Source of the DNA: JBDSLU01 sp963844435
Lineage (GTDB): Bacteria; Acidobacteriota; Vicinamibacteria; Vicinamibacterales; Vicinamibacteraceae
Length of the DNA: 64,000 nt
Assembly (NCBI GenBank): GCA_963844435.1
Contig: CAWJOG010000021.1
Location: forward strand, 496,001-560,000
Direction of reading: 5' to 3'
Shown: positions 9,445 to 18,346 of the stretch, piece by piece
Layout: every line of letters starts with the position of its first letter
Position numbering within the stretch: the stretch's first letter is position 1
Translations under genes and position numbers: made by a program
The notes under the pieces: generated by a model
Database searches by the model: none
Seen by the model: only the letters and a program-made list of their open reading frames with translations
Told to the model about the DNA's origin: nothing

Positions 9445-10258
9445 TCAGATTTGCGGGCGTGCGTAATGATAGCCGTCGGCGCGGTCGACCGCGACCGGCA
9501 GATCGAAGAGCTCGGACAGCCGCGCGGAGGCCAGCATCTCGGCCTTAGGCCCGTCGCCGGCGATGCGGCCGGACCGCAGCAGCACCACCCGCTCGATCTC
9601 CGGGATGATCTCCTCGAGGTGGTGGGTGACGAGGATCACCGTCGTGCCCTGCCGAGCCACCGCACGGACGCGCTCCATGAACGCGTGGCGGGCCGCGAGA
9701 TCGAGACCGGTCGTCGGCTCGTCGAGGACGAGCGCCCGCGGCTCGGTCACGAGGACGCGCGCCAGCATGACGCGGCGGGCCTCGCCGCTCGACAGCTCGT
9801 CCAGGAAACGAGTCGACAGGTGCCCGACGCCGACCGTCTCGAGCGCCGCGGCCGCGCGCTCGCGCATCGCGGCCGGTGATCTCACCGTAGCGCAGGACGC
9901 CGTACGACGCGAGGAAGGCCGACAGCACCGCGGCGTCGGCGCGGATGCGGCCTTCGGTGTTGCCGGCGACGAACTGCACGTGCAGGCTGGCCGAGACCAC
10001 GCCGAGCAGCCGGCGCAGCTCGAAGATGTCCCAGTCATCGCGGCCGAACACGCGCACCGGCGGGGCGCCTCCGCCGCGGGCGAGCGGACGCTCGACGTGG
10101 GTCAGCAGGCCGATGAGCAGCGACTTGCCGGCCCCGTTCGGGCCGAGGATCGCGGTGTGCTCGCCATCACGGATGGTGAGGCTCAGGCGATGCAGCACTG
10201 GCCGGTCGTCCTTCACGACCGTGGCGTCCGAGAGCTCGAGGATCGGCGCGCGCGTCAC
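9445..10258 (-). CDS. ABC transporter ATP-binding protein (frameshifted)
   Basis: About 270 residues. It shows Walker A GPNGAGKS, signature LSSGEARR, Walker B ALVLDEPTTG and H-loop VTHH, and resembles the YlmA/ModF-like ATPases. The GTG start overlaps the stop of the YCII gene as GTGA, so the two are coupled. The frame breaks near 9885 (YGEITG to AAMRERAAAALETVG); removing one G restores it. No permease gene lies nearby, so it may act in a soluble role or with permeases encoded elsewhere. It lies 12 bases before the PSCyt/PSD1 gene in the same direction. Confidence 0.8.
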
Positions 10259-10566
10259 GCCACGTCTTCCGGGCGCACCGGCGTCGCCGGGTGGTCGCCG
10301 GCGACGGTCACCCACTGGCGCACTTCCCACCGCGTCACCAGGCCGTTGAGGACGTAGGGATCCTGCTCGGCGAAGCGCCGCGCCGCGTCGGGCGAATCGC
10401 CCTGGAACATGAGCACGGCGCGATCCACCGGGTCGGTGAGGATGCCGCCGAGGACCATATCGCCGCGGCCGTGCGAGGCCCAGGCGAGGCGGAGGTGTTC
10501 CGCGCGCAGCGGCGCGCGCCTGTTCACGTAGTCGGGGACGAGCTCATAGATCAGCAGGAAGTGCAT
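10255..10566 (-). CDS. YCII-related small protein
   Basis: 103 residues, one ferredoxin-like YCII domain. MHFLLIYELVPDYVNRRAPL is followed by RAEHLRLA (the conserved R/HxxH region) and GGILTDPVDRAVLMFQGDSP, ending in DPYVLNGLVTRWEVRQW, the normal C-terminal motif DPY..GLV. YCII domains are small, often dimeric proteins; some act as lyases or sigma-factor accessory proteins. First gene of the minus-strand run toward the ABC ATPase. Confidence 0.85.
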   Translation of the reverse strand: MHFLLIYELVPDYVNRRAPLRAEHLRLAWASHGRGDMVLGGILTDPVDRAVLMFQGDSPDAARRFAEQDPYVLNGLVTRWEVRQWVTVAGDHPATPVRPEDVA

Positions 10567-10639
10567 GGCAGGTCCTGACGGCCGGGATGTCGCGATTATA
10601 GCGGCCCAGCGGCCTCGTCCGACGATCAGGCCGTCGCCC

Positions 10640-12382
10640 TCAGGCGGGCACCGCCGTCGCGCCGAACAGCTTGGGGCCGCCGAGCCGCTCGAACACGGTC
10701 AGGGCTTCCTGGTGCAGCCCCTCGGCCCGTCGCAGCAGCGTGGCGAAGGCCGGTTTCGCACGCAACGCGTCGAGCCACGGATCGTGGGCCATGGTCGGGA
10801 AGCAGACGTAGCCGCTCGCGACCACGCGCTCGAGGAGCGCGAGGGCCGGGCCCACGTCGTTCAACCTGGCCAGGTGGCGCGACAGGTAGAACAGCCCCTC
10901 GGGATCCCGGAAGTCGGCGGCGACGATGTGGCCGACCGCGGCAATGCTGTCCGCGGCGTGGCCCTCGAGCATCGTGCGGGCGACGACGGCGAAGTCGCGG
11001 AGCCGGCCGGGCAGCCTCGCTTCGAGCTCGTGCAGCACGGGGAGCACGTCCTGGCCATGTCCCTGCTCGGCCTGGGCGATCGCCACGATGTAGGGGTAGG
11101 CCGCGATCTCGAGGGTCGCGACCCGCGCGTAGTCCTCCTGGAGGAACCACGTGTGGCCCACACTGGTGCGGACCTTCGGCTCGAGCGCGAGCGCGCGCGC
11201 GTGCGCCGCCGCGGAGGCCTCGAGCAGGCCGCAGTAGCGGCAGGTGCTCACGAGGCCGGCCAGCAGCTCGGGGTCCGCCGTGTGGGCCCGCTCGATCAGG
11301 CGGGCCATCGCGTCCCCGGCACGTCCCAGATCGACCTCGAGCTGCGCGTACAGCTTGTGGGCGAGCGGCAGATCCGGGTTGAGCTCGAGCGCCCGCCGGA
11401 ACGCCGCCTCCGCCTGATCGAAGCTCTCCGGCGTCCCCTTGGGCTGGTACTTGGCCATCACGTGATGGATCCGGCCGAGGCGCGCCCACGCCGGCGCGTA
11501 GGCGGCGTCCTGCTCGACGCTCTGCAGGTACAGGTCGCGCGCGACGCTCCACTGGCTCGGGTCGTGTCCGAGCTGGTTGCCGCGGAGGAAGTACTCGTAG
11601 GCGGCGGGGTTCGACGGCACGTCCCGACGCAGCATCTGCTGCTCGCGGTTCGTCAGCGGCAGCGAGAGCGAGGCCACGATGCGGCGCGTCAGCTCGTCCT
11701 GCACGCGGAACAGGTCGTCGACCGGCATCTGGGCCGCCTGGGACCACAACAGCGCCCCGCTCGTGGCGGCCGTGAGCTGGGTGGTGACGCGAATCTCGGG
11801 GCCCGACCGCAGCAGCGTGCCGGTGACGATCGCGTCCACGTCGGCCTCGGCCGCGATCCGGCCAGGGGCGACCGCGTCGCCCGCGAACCGGGCCGCCGTC
11901 ATGCTCGAGCGGACGACCAGCGACTGCAGGCCGCCGAGCGCGCCGGTGACGGCGTCGGGCAGGCTGAAGGCCAGGAAGTCGGTCTCCGGATCCGGCCGCA
12001 GCATGCGGAACGGCAGCACGATGAGCCGCATGGCCGGGGCCGCCGCCGCCGGCGACGCGTCGGTGACCGGCATCAGGAACCGGTAGCCGCGGCGGGGGAG
12101 GGTTTCGATGAACCGGGGGGCGTCCGCCGTGTCGCCGAGGACCTCGCGAATCTGCCGGATGCAGAAATTCAGCCCCTGGTCGAAGTCCACGAACGTGTCG
12201 CCGCTCCAGACGTGGTCACGGATCTCCGCGCGGGTCACGACCTGACCGCGGTGGCGGGCGAGGAGCTCGAGGACCTTGAAGGGCTGCGGCGCCAGCTTCA
12301 CGCCGTGGCCGCGCCGCTTCAATTCGCCTGTTTCCGCGTACAACTCGAAGGCGGCGAAGCGCAGGACCGATCGGCTGCTCAT
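10640..12382 (-). CDS. Winged-helix (OmpR/CadC-type) regulator with TPR repeats
   Basis: 580 residues. Residues ~8-102 are an OmpR-type winged helix: LRFAAFELYAETGELKRRG, ELLARHRGQVVTRAEI, RQIREVLGDTADAPRFIETL, PRRGYRF. Next comes a TolB-like alpha/beta segment (MRLIVLPFRMLRPDPETDF), then TPR-rich helices from about residue 250 to the end (AYAPAWARLGRIHHVMAKY, AFRRALELNPDLPLAHKLYA). This architecture is greatly expanded in acidobacteria. There is no receiver or kinase domain, so it probably senses through the TPR part. It is divergent from the peroxiredoxin-sulfur operon with ~120 bp between them and could control it; that is inference. Confidence 0.85.
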   Translation of the reverse strand: MSSRSVLRFAAFELYAETGELKRRGHGVKLAPQPFKVLELLARHRGQVVTRAEIRDHVWSGDTFVDFDQGLNFCIRQIREVLGDTADAPRFIETLPRRGYRFLMPVTDASPAAAAPAMRLIVLPFRMLRPDPETDFLAFSLPDAVTGALGGLQSLVVRSSMTAARFAGDAVAPGRIAAEADVDAIVTGTLLRSGPEIRVTTQLTAATSGALLWSQAAQMPVDDLFRVQDELTRRIVASLSLPLTNREQQMLRRDVPSNPAAYEYFLRGNQLGHDPSQWSVARDLYLQSVEQDAAYAPAWARLGRIHHVMAKYQPKGTPESFDQAEAAFRRALELNPDLPLAHKLYAQLEVDLGRAGDAMARLIERAHTADPELLAGLVSTCRYCGLLEASAAAHARALALEPKVRTSVGHTWFLQEDYARVATLEIAAYPYIVAIAQAEQGHGQDVLPVLHELEARLPGRLRDFAVVARTMLEGHAADSIAAVGHIVAADFRDPEGLFYLSRHLARLNDVGPALALLERVVASGYVCFPTMAHDPWLDALRAKPAFATLLRRAEGLHQEALTVFERLGGPKLFGATAVPA

Positions 12383-12505
12383 CGAAAACTCATCGCGAAC
12401 TCATCCCCCGCCCATGGACGGGCCGGTTGAAGGGTAGCACCATTGCCGCGTTGACGGCCGGCACGGCGCCGGCGGCTCTTAACCGGCACAAACTGGAGGA
12501 CTTAC

Positions 12506-13168
12506 ATGGCACTGCAGCTTGGCGACATCGCCCCCGACTTCACCGCCGAGACGACCGAGGGCCCGATCAGCTTTCACCAGTGGCTCGGTGACTCCTGGGG
12601 CGTCCTCTTCTCGCACCCCAAGGACTTCACCCCGGTCTGCACCACCGAGCTCGGCTCGATGGCGCGGCTGAAGCCGGAGTTCGACAAGCGGAACGCGAAG
12701 ATCATCGGCCTGAGCGTCGACCCGGTGGACAACCACGCGCGCTGGGCGGTCGACATCCAGGAGGCGATGGGCTACGCCCCGAATTTCCCGATGATCGGCG
12801 ACACCACGCTGGACATCGCCAAGACCTACGGCATGCTGCCGGCATCGACGGAAGGCACGTGCGAAGGCCGGACCGCGGCGACCAACCAGACCGTCCGCAC
12901 GGTCTTCATCATCGGTCCCGACAAGAAGGTCAAGCTGATGATCGTCTACCCGATGACGACGGGCCGGAACTTCCACGAAGTGCTGCGGGTCATCGACTCG
13001 CTGCAGCTCACCGCCAACCACAAGGTCGCGACGCCGGCCAACTGGGAGCCGGGCGAGGACGTCATCATCGCCGGCTCGGTTTCTGACGACGACGCGAAGA
13101 AGGTCTATCCGGACGGCTGGCGCGCGCCGCGGCCCTACCTCCGCTTCGTCCGGCAGCCCGGCGCCTGA
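12506..13168 (+). CDS. Peroxiredoxin, Prx6/1-Cys type
   Basis: 220 residues, the length of Prx6 enzymes with the C-terminal extension. The peroxidatic cysteine lies in DFTPVCTTELGSMARL (Cys47; the preceding Thr and the distant Arg complete the active site). Additional Prx6 features are FPMIGDTTLDIAKTYGML and the tail VYPDGWRAPRPYLRFV. A second cysteine in EGTCEGR might resolve the sulfenate. The enzyme reduces peroxides in the cytoplasm. It has a good ribosome site (GGAGG) and heads an operon with DUF2892, persulfide dioxygenase and sulfite oxidase, suggesting linked handling of reactive sulfur and peroxide. Confidence 0.92.
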   Translation: MALQLGDIAPDFTAETTEGPISFHQWLGDSWGVLFSHPKDFTPVCTTELGSMARLKPEFDKRNAKIIGLSVDPVDNHARWAVDIQEAMGYAPNFPMIGDTTLDIAKTYGMLPASTEGTCEGRTAATNQTVRTVFIIGPDKKVKLMIVYPMTTGRNFHEVLRVIDSLQLTANHKVATPANWEPGEDVIIAGSVSDDDAKKVYPDGWRAPRPYLRFVRQPGA

Positions 13169-13206
13169 CGGCCCCACATCCCCGCGACACCGGAAGGAGC
13201 AGGACC

Positions 13207-13395
13207 ATGGGTCTCGCACAGACGTACCGATTGATGGCTGGCTTGTTCGTGCTGGCGTGCACTGCGCTCGGCATCTGGGTGCATCCCGCGTTCTTGTGGG
13301 GGACGCTGTTCGTCGGCGCGAACCTCTTCCAGTCGGGCTTCACGAACTGGTGTCCGATGATGGCGATGCTCCGGCGCGCCGGCCTGCAGGGCTGA
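13207..13395 (+). CDS. DUF2892 membrane protein (YgaP-tail type)
   Basis: 62 residues with two hydrophobic helices (about 9-25 and 29-45) and the conserved end NWCPMMAMLRRAGL. This DUF2892 unit is often the C-terminal part of membrane rhodaneses such as YgaP; here it is a separate gene 26 bases before the rhodanese-containing dioxygenase gene. The CP motif is where sulfur or a metal could be held; its exact role is unknown. Confidence 0.8.
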   Translation: MGLAQTYRLMAGLFVLACTALGIWVHPAFLWGTLFVGANLFQSGFTNWCPMMAMLRRAGLQG

Positions 13396-13421
13396 GGGCG
13401 CCCGTCAGCGAGGGCACAGCG

Positions 13422-14822
13422 ATGATCCTGAAGCAGTTCTACCTGAATTGTCTCGCGCACGCTTCGTACCTGATCGGCGACGAGGGGACGCACACGGCGG
13501 TCGTCGTGGACCCGCAGCGTGACGTGGATCAGTACCTCGCGTTCGCCGCGGAACGCGGCCTCCGAATCGGGCACGTCGTCCTCACGCACTTCCACGCCGA
13601 CTTCGTCGCCGGCCACCTCGAGCTGCGCGATCGCATCGGCGCGACGATCTACCTGGGGGCGGCCGCGAAGGCGGAGTACGCGTTCACGCCGCTCCACGAC
13701 GGCGATGTCATCGACCTCGGCCGCGTGCGGCTGCGGGCGCTCGAGACGCCCGGGCACACGGCCGAGTCGATCTCGCTCGTCGTCTACGACGCCGATCGCA
13801 GCGCCACCGAGCCGCAGGCCGTCCTCACGGGCGACACGCTGTTCGTCGGCGACGTCGGGCGTCCCGATCTGCGCGTGGCGCTCGGCTGGTCGGCTGATGA
13901 TCTCGGCGGCCTGCTCTACGACTCGCTCCGCAGCAAGCTGCTGGCGCTGCCCGATGCCGTCGCCGTCTACCCGGCGCACGGCGCCGGGTCGCTGTGCGGC
14001 AAGGCCTTGAGCAAGGAGACGGTGTCGACCATCGGCGAACAGCGGCGCTCGAACTACGCGCTGCAGCCGATGAGCAAGGCCGCGTTCGTCGAGCTGGTCA
14101 CGGCCGATCAGCCGGACGCGCCGCGGTATTTCACCTACGACGCCGTGCTGAACAGCCAGGAGCACGTAACGCTGGACGAGACGCTGGAGCGCATCAGCGC
14201 GCTGACGCTCGACCACGTGCTGGCGCTGCAGACGGTGGGCGCGCAGGTGCTCGACACGCGTGACGCCGCCGAATTCGCCGCCGCCCACCTGGCCGGCAGC
14301 ATCAACGTCGGCCTGGGCGGCCAGTACGCGACGTGGGCTGGCTCGGTGCTGAGCCGCGAGCAGGCGATCGTCATCATCGCCGACCCGGGACGCGAGCACG
14401 AAGCCGCCATGCGGCTGGGGCGCATCGGCTTCGACCAGGTGGCCGGTTATCTCGAGGACGGGCTTCACAGCATCGAGTCGCGGCCGGAGCTGATGATGTC
14501 GACGGAGCGGCTCAGCGCGCAGGTCGCGGCAGAGCGCGTGGCGGCCGCGGCACCGGGACGGGGGCCGGTCATGGTCGATGTCCGGGCCCCGGGCGAGCGC
14601 CAGCAGAAGCGCATCCCCGGCAGCGTGGGCATCCCGCTCACGCGCCTGGCGGAGCGGCTGTCCGAGTTGCCGGCCGACCGGCCGCTCCTCGTCTACTGTG
14701 CCGGCGGCTATCGCTCCTCAATCGCGGCGAGCCTGCTGCAGCGCCACGGGTTCGCGCAGGTCAGCGAGATCGCCGGCGGCATCACCGCCTGGGAGGCCGG
14801 AAGGCTTCCGCTGGAAAACTGA
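13422..14822 (+). CDS. Persulfide dioxygenase-like MBL fold protein with two rhodanese domains
   Basis: 466 residues. The beta-lactamase-fold domain (1-250) has THFHADFVAGH (His56, His58, Asp60), the TPGHTAESISL and LTGDTLFVGDVGRPDLR motifs, and YPAHGAGSLCG, as in ETHE1/PDO enzymes that oxidise glutathione persulfide to sulfite using one iron. Rhodanese domain 1 (~255-350) has lost the catalytic Cys (IADPGREHEA), while domain 2 (~365-466) keeps it (YCAGGYRSS, Cys426). The start at 13422 begins the fold directly. In context, its sulfite product would be substrate for the sulfite oxidase encoded next. Confidence 0.9.
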   Translation: MILKQFYLNCLAHASYLIGDEGTHTAVVVDPQRDVDQYLAFAAERGLRIGHVVLTHFHADFVAGHLELRDRIGATIYLGAAAKAEYAFTPLHDGDVIDLGRVRLRALETPGHTAESISLVVYDADRSATEPQAVLTGDTLFVGDVGRPDLRVALGWSADDLGGLLYDSLRSKLLALPDAVAVYPAHGAGSLCGKALSKETVSTIGEQRRSNYALQPMSKAAFVELVTADQPDAPRYFTYDAVLNSQEHVTLDETLERISALTLDHVLALQTVGAQVLDTRDAAEFAAAHLAGSINVGLGGQYATWAGSVLSREQAIVIIADPGREHEAAMRLGRIGFDQVAGYLEDGLHSIESRPELMMSTERLSAQVAAERVAAAAPGRGPVMVDVRAPGERQQKRIPGSVGIPLTRLAERLSELPADRPLLVYCAGGYRSSIAASLLQRHGFAQVSEIAGGITAWEAGRLPLEN

Positions 14823-14851
14823 GACCGACCGAGCCACGAGGAGTCCGACGC

Positions 14852-16249
14852 ATGCCTCTGTTCATCGTGCGCCATCAGCACCCAGCCGACGGGTGTCCCG
14901 CCCAGGACCCGTTCATGGGCGCCAGCCTGCTCAATCATCTGAGCCGGCCGAACGTCCGGAAGTTCGGCCTGCAGATCCAGGGCGAAGCGGTCGTGCAGGG
15001 CGAGCACACGATGTACCTCATCGTGGATGCCGTCGACGAGGGCCGCCTGCGCGAATTCATGCAGCCGTTCCAGATGGCCGGCAGCCTCGACATCTACCCG
15101 GCGTCGACGTGCGTGCGCACGGTCGCAAGCGGCGGGTGCGGGGCGTCCCTGCCGGAGAGTGAGGGTGTGCCCACGCTCGATCCCGAGGACGCCTGCCAGC
15201 ACGCGATCGACGCCGGCATGGTCGTGCACCGGGCGCATCCGCTCAATTGCGAGACGTCGCTGGCTGCGCTCGTCGGCGGCGTCGTCATGCCGAACGCGCG
15301 CTTCTACATGCGCAACAACTTCCGCATGCCGGCGCTCGATGCCGCCGCGTTCCGGCTCGGGATCGGCGGCCTCGTCGAACGGGCGCTGGGCTTCACGGTG
15401 CGCGATCTCCAGAACATGCGATCGAAGACGCAGGTCGTCACGCTGGAATGCGCGGGCAACGGGCGCGCGCTGTTCGAGCGGCGTACCGAGGGCGAGCAGT
15501 GGGGCCTGGGCGCCGTCAGCACCGCCGAATGGACCGGCGTGCCGCTGGTCGAGATCCTGGATCGCGCCGGGGTGCGGCCGGAGGCCACCGAGGTCCTCTT
15601 CCGCGGCGCCGACGGCGGGACCGTGGATGGCCGCCCGAACCCGATGCGCTTCGAGCGCAGCTTGCGGATCGATGACGCGCGCGACAGTGATGTGCTCCTG
15701 GCCTACGCCATGAACGGCGAGCCGCTTCCCGTCGAGCACGGCTATCCGCTGCGTCTGATCGTGCCAGGCTGGTACGCGGTCGCGTCGGTCAAGTGGCTCA
15801 CCGAGATCGAGCTCATCGACCGGACGTTCACCGGGCACTACCAGGGCGACAAGTACTTCTACGAATGGGAGCGGGACGGCCGCACGGTCAGCGAGCCGGT
15901 CACGGTCCAGAAGGTTCGCGCCTTGATCACCGAGCCGACGCCGCAGACCGAGGTGCGGCCGGGCGAACTGGCCATCCGCGGCGTCGCGTGGTCCGGCGCG
16001 GCGCCGATCGCGCGTGTCGAGGTCAGCGTCAACGGCGGCGACTGGCAGGAGGCGAGGCTGGTGAGCGATCGCCACCGACACAGCTGGCAGTGGTGGGAGC
16101 TGATCACGCGCGTGGAGCAGACCGGTGCCCTCACCCTGCGGGCCCGGGCGACCGATCTGGCGGGTCGCATCCAGCCCGAGCGCGCCGAATGGAACCGGCT
16201 GGGCTATGGCAACAACGCCATCCAGCAGGTCCCGATCCGCGTGTCGTGA
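14852..16249 (+). CDS. Sulfite oxidase-like molybdopterin enzyme with N-terminal extra domain
   Basis: 465 residues. Residues ~125-330 form the sulfite oxidase molybdenum domain, with the cofactor cysteine in TLECAGNGR (about Cys200), WTGVPLVEILDRAGV and PVEHGYPLRLIVPGWYAVAS; ~350-465 is the dimerisation domain. There is no Tat or Sec signal, so it looks cytoplasmic, unlike most bacterial SorA or YedY enzymes. The first ~100 residues (MPLFIVRHQHPADGCPAQDP, then GEHTMYLIVDAV and PASTCVRTVASGGC) form a separate small alpha/beta domain with several cysteines that I do not assign to a family. It sits behind a persulfide dioxygenase gene, so sulfite to sulfate is the likely step; the electron acceptor is not in view. 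Confidence 0.85.
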   Translation: MPLFIVRHQHPADGCPAQDPFMGASLLNHLSRPNVRKFGLQIQGEAVVQGEHTMYLIVDAVDEGRLREFMQPFQMAGSLDIYPASTCVRTVASGGCGASLPESEGVPTLDPEDACQHAIDAGMVVHRAHPLNCETSLAALVGGVVMPNARFYMRNNFRMPALDAAAFRLGIGGLVERALGFTVRDLQNMRSKTQVVTLECAGNGRALFERRTEGEQWGLGAVSTAEWTGVPLVEILDRAGVRPEATEVLFRGADGGTVDGRPNPMRFERSLRIDDARDSDVLLAYAMNGEPLPVEHGYPLRLIVPGWYAVASVKWLTEIELIDRTFTGHYQGDKYFYEWERDGRTVSEPVTVQKVRALITEPTPQTEVRPGELAIRGVAWSGAAPIARVEVSVNGGDWQEARLVSDRHRHSWQWWELITRVEQTGALTLRARATDLAGRIQPERAEWNRLGYGNNAIQQVPIRVS

Positions 16250-16280
16250 GTGGGCTCGGACCGACGCGCCGCCTCGACGG

Positions 16281-17122
16281 TTAGACGATCACCGACCGCG
16301 CGCGCAGGAAGGCCTGGCCGAGGTCGCCCCGACCCTCGACGTGGACCGCGTCGGCCGCGGCGCGGTCCGACAGCGCGTTGAACAGGAGTTTCCACGCCGC
16401 CTCGTCGCTCAACCGGACGCGCGTGACCGGCGCGGCAGGCTCGCCGCGCCACAACGTCCAGCGCGTCGCCTCGCGCGACAGCGTCCAGCGACCGCCGCTC
16501 GCGCCGTCGATGTCCAGCGCGATGGCATCGCCAGTCCCGGCCTGGACGTCCCGGAACGCGTGCGGCAGACCGCGCACGGCGACGTCGAGCACGGCCGCGA
16601 GGAAGCGTGGATCGTCGAGAGCGTCCGCGTCGACGGCCAGGCGGATCTGGGCCTGGTGGTGCCAGAGCTCGGTGAACTCGCGGCCGATGTCGAACCACCC
16701 GCGGACGCGTCCTCGCCTGCCCACGACACTGGGAAGAGCGCCGGCGCGTCGAGCGGCAGCGTCTCGAACCAGTCGGCCGCCTCGCCGCTGGCGCGCTCGT
16801 AGAGGTCCGTCAGCACCCGCGGGCTGAGGCGCTTCGCCGACGCCACCCACTGCGCGTTGAGCTCGTTGATGAAGCCGACGAAGTCCCGCTCGGACGCGAG
16901 CGCCCGCGGCGGGGCCGGAGGCGTCATGCCGTCGCGATGGAACGCGAGTCGACGCAGCGTCGAGTCGAGCAGATGGGCGACGACGTCGCGCACGAGCCAG
17001 GCGCCCGCGACGGTCGGCCGCTGCCAGTGGCCCGCCGGCAGCTGGCGGAGGAGCGCCACGAGGCCGCTCGAAACGGGACGGAACAGGCGACGCGTGTCGA
17101 TGGGGTCGAGCGGCTCGGGCAT
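16281..17122 (-). CDS. Maleylpyruvate isomerase/DinB-type helical bundle protein (frameshifted)
   Basis: About 280 residues. The N-terminal part DPIDTRRLFRPVSSGLVALL, followed by TVAGAWLVRDVVAHLLDSTL, is the four-helix MDMPI/DinB bundle with its HxxxxD-like metal site. The second part after a frameshift near 16710 (VSWAGED to GWFDIGREFTELWHHQAQIR) completes the bundle (WHHQ His), followed by a sterol-carrier-like C-terminal segment. Family members are thiol-dependent, metal-binding enzymes; the reaction here is unknown. Start ATG 17122 lacks an obvious ribosome site. Confidence 0.65.
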
Positions 17123-17171
17123 GGGGTTCGTGACAAGGACACACCGCGGCGGCCAACGTGACACTTTGTCT

Positions 17172-17198
17172 GCGGCCGCGCTCTCACGCGCCGCGCGG
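17172..17198 (+). repeat. REP-like hairpin repeat, copy 1
   Basis: GCGGCCGCGCTCTCACGCG is followed by CCGCGCGG. It shares the core GCTCTCACGC with copies at 31302 and 39195. Here the stem is imperfect (4 bp plus 2 bp) around a TCTCAC loop. It lies between the DUF72 stop and the MDMPI start. Confidence 0.5.
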
Positions 17199-17208
17199 GC
17201 TGTCGAGA

Positions 17209-18264
17209 TCAGCGCTTTCGGCGCTGGCGACGCCGCGGCGCGCAGCGGCGGCATCCTCGAACAGGCTCGGCCTTGGCGTCGGGCGCCGTCTCGACGATGC
17301 CTTCGAGGGCAGGGTAGTGCTCGACGAAGGCCGGCGGATAGCCGCCGGGGTTCGGCAGGCCCAGCTTGTCGCGCAGCATCACCGCGTTGGCCGCGGCTTT
17401 CCCCTCGAAGTGGTTGTTCGTGTAGAGGTACATCTTCTTCACGAGCACCTTCACCGCCTGCGCGATCTCGACGAACGGGTCGAGCTCCCCGGCCGAGTAG
17501 AGGTAGTCGTAGCGGTCGGCCGACTTCTCGTGGTTCCACCACGCCTTGGCGTTGCGGCCGTGCAGGCGCAGGTAGTAGAAGCCCTCGACGTTGGGCAGGA
17601 AGTTCTGCGCGATCGACAGCCGGAACTTCGGCTCGTCGATCTGGACCCAGGCGGCGCGCGACGCGTTCAGTACCTGCAGCGTCGTCTTGACGTCGTCGCT
17701 CCAGGTCTTGTGGCGCAGCTCGACGGCGACCTGGTAGTCGCGCAGCGCCTTCGTCAGCCAGGCGAGATGGTCCACGCCAGCGGCGTCGTGCTTGAACGAC
17801 GCCGGGAACTGCACCAGGATCGCGCCCAGCTTGCCCGCCGAGGCCAGCGGATCGATGGCCCGCCGGAACTCGTCGACGTCCGCCGACGACACGCCGGCCG
17901 CGGCCAGGGCCTGGTCGTGCGGCAGCGTCGATTTCTCCGCCACCATCTCCTTGGGCGCGCCTTTGGGCGGCTTCGTCAGGCGATCCAGGAACATCCGCGG
18001 ATGGGTGAGCTTCTGGAACAGCTTCACCGAGAACTCGAACCCTTTCGGCGTCCGCTCTACCCAGCTCCGTGTCGTCTCGACGGTCGGGATGCGGTAGAAG
18101 GTCGAGTTCACCTCGACGGTGTCGAAGTGCTCGGCGTAGGCCCGCAGCTCGTCGAACGCCTTGTCCCGCCCGCGCCGGGCCGGGTAGACGATGCCGGTCC
18201 AGGCCCCGGGCCCGGACGGGTAGCTCCAGCCGGCCGTGCCGATGCGGATCGAGGAATCGCGCAC
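17209..18264 (-). CDS. DUF72 family TIM-barrel protein
   Basis: 351 residues from the GTG at 18264. IRIGTAGWSYPSGPGAWTGI is followed by FDTVEVNSTFYRIP, VKLFQKLTHPR, ILVQFPASFK and VAVELRHKTW, all DUF72 hallmarks, and later MYLYTNNHFEGKAAANAVML. The C-terminus ends in a basic tail (RRCAPRRRQRRKR). The family has a TIM-barrel fold distantly like endonuclease IV; its function is not established. It is divergent from queE and its 5' end reaches into the shared 82-bp promoter region. Confidence 0.88.
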   Translation of the reverse strand: MRDSSIRIGTAGWSYPSGPGAWTGIVYPARRGRDKAFDELRAYAEHFDTVEVNSTFYRIPTVETTRSWVERTPKGFEFSVKLFQKLTHPRMFLDRLTKPPKGAPKEMVAEKSTLPHDQALAAAGVSSADVDEFRRAIDPLASAGKLGAILVQFPASFKHDAAGVDHLAWLTKALRDYQVAVELRHKTWSDDVKTTLQVLNASRAAWVQIDEPKFRLSIAQNFLPNVEGFYYLRLHGRNAKAWWNHEKSADRYDYLYSAGELDPFVEIAQAVKVLVKKMYLYTNNHFEGKAAANAVMLRDKLGLPNPGGYPPAFVEHYPALEGIVETAPDAKAEPVRGCRRCAPRRRQRRKR

Positions 18265-18293
18265 GGCGTCGATTGTAGCCGGGCGTCGTCCGG

Positions 18294-18346
18294 TACAATC
18301 AAGTGTCCGGGCCGCGTGACACGCGGCCGGAAAACCTGGCACGGGC
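18294..18346 (+). promoter_or_regulatory. queE promoter -10 and leader hairpin
   Basis: TACAAT (18294-18299) is a good -10; the -35 is unclear (TTGTAG at 18273, 15-bp spacer). The ~40-base leader contains a 7-bp hairpin, GGCCGCG (18310-18316), loop TGACA, CGCGGCC (18322-18328), then GGAAAACC shortly before the ATG. A queuosine-precursor riboswitch would be expected here in some bacteria, but I cannot match it to a known preQ1 class. Confidence 0.4.

Noticed and set aside
10565..12430. A 621-codon plus-strand frame opposite the winged-helix/TPR gene
   Set aside because: Shadow of the minus-strand gene, no recognisable domain.
18294..18346. Classical preQ1-I riboswitch before queE
   Set aside because: The A-rich tail and short pseudoknot stem of that class cannot be drawn; only a GC hairpin is clear.
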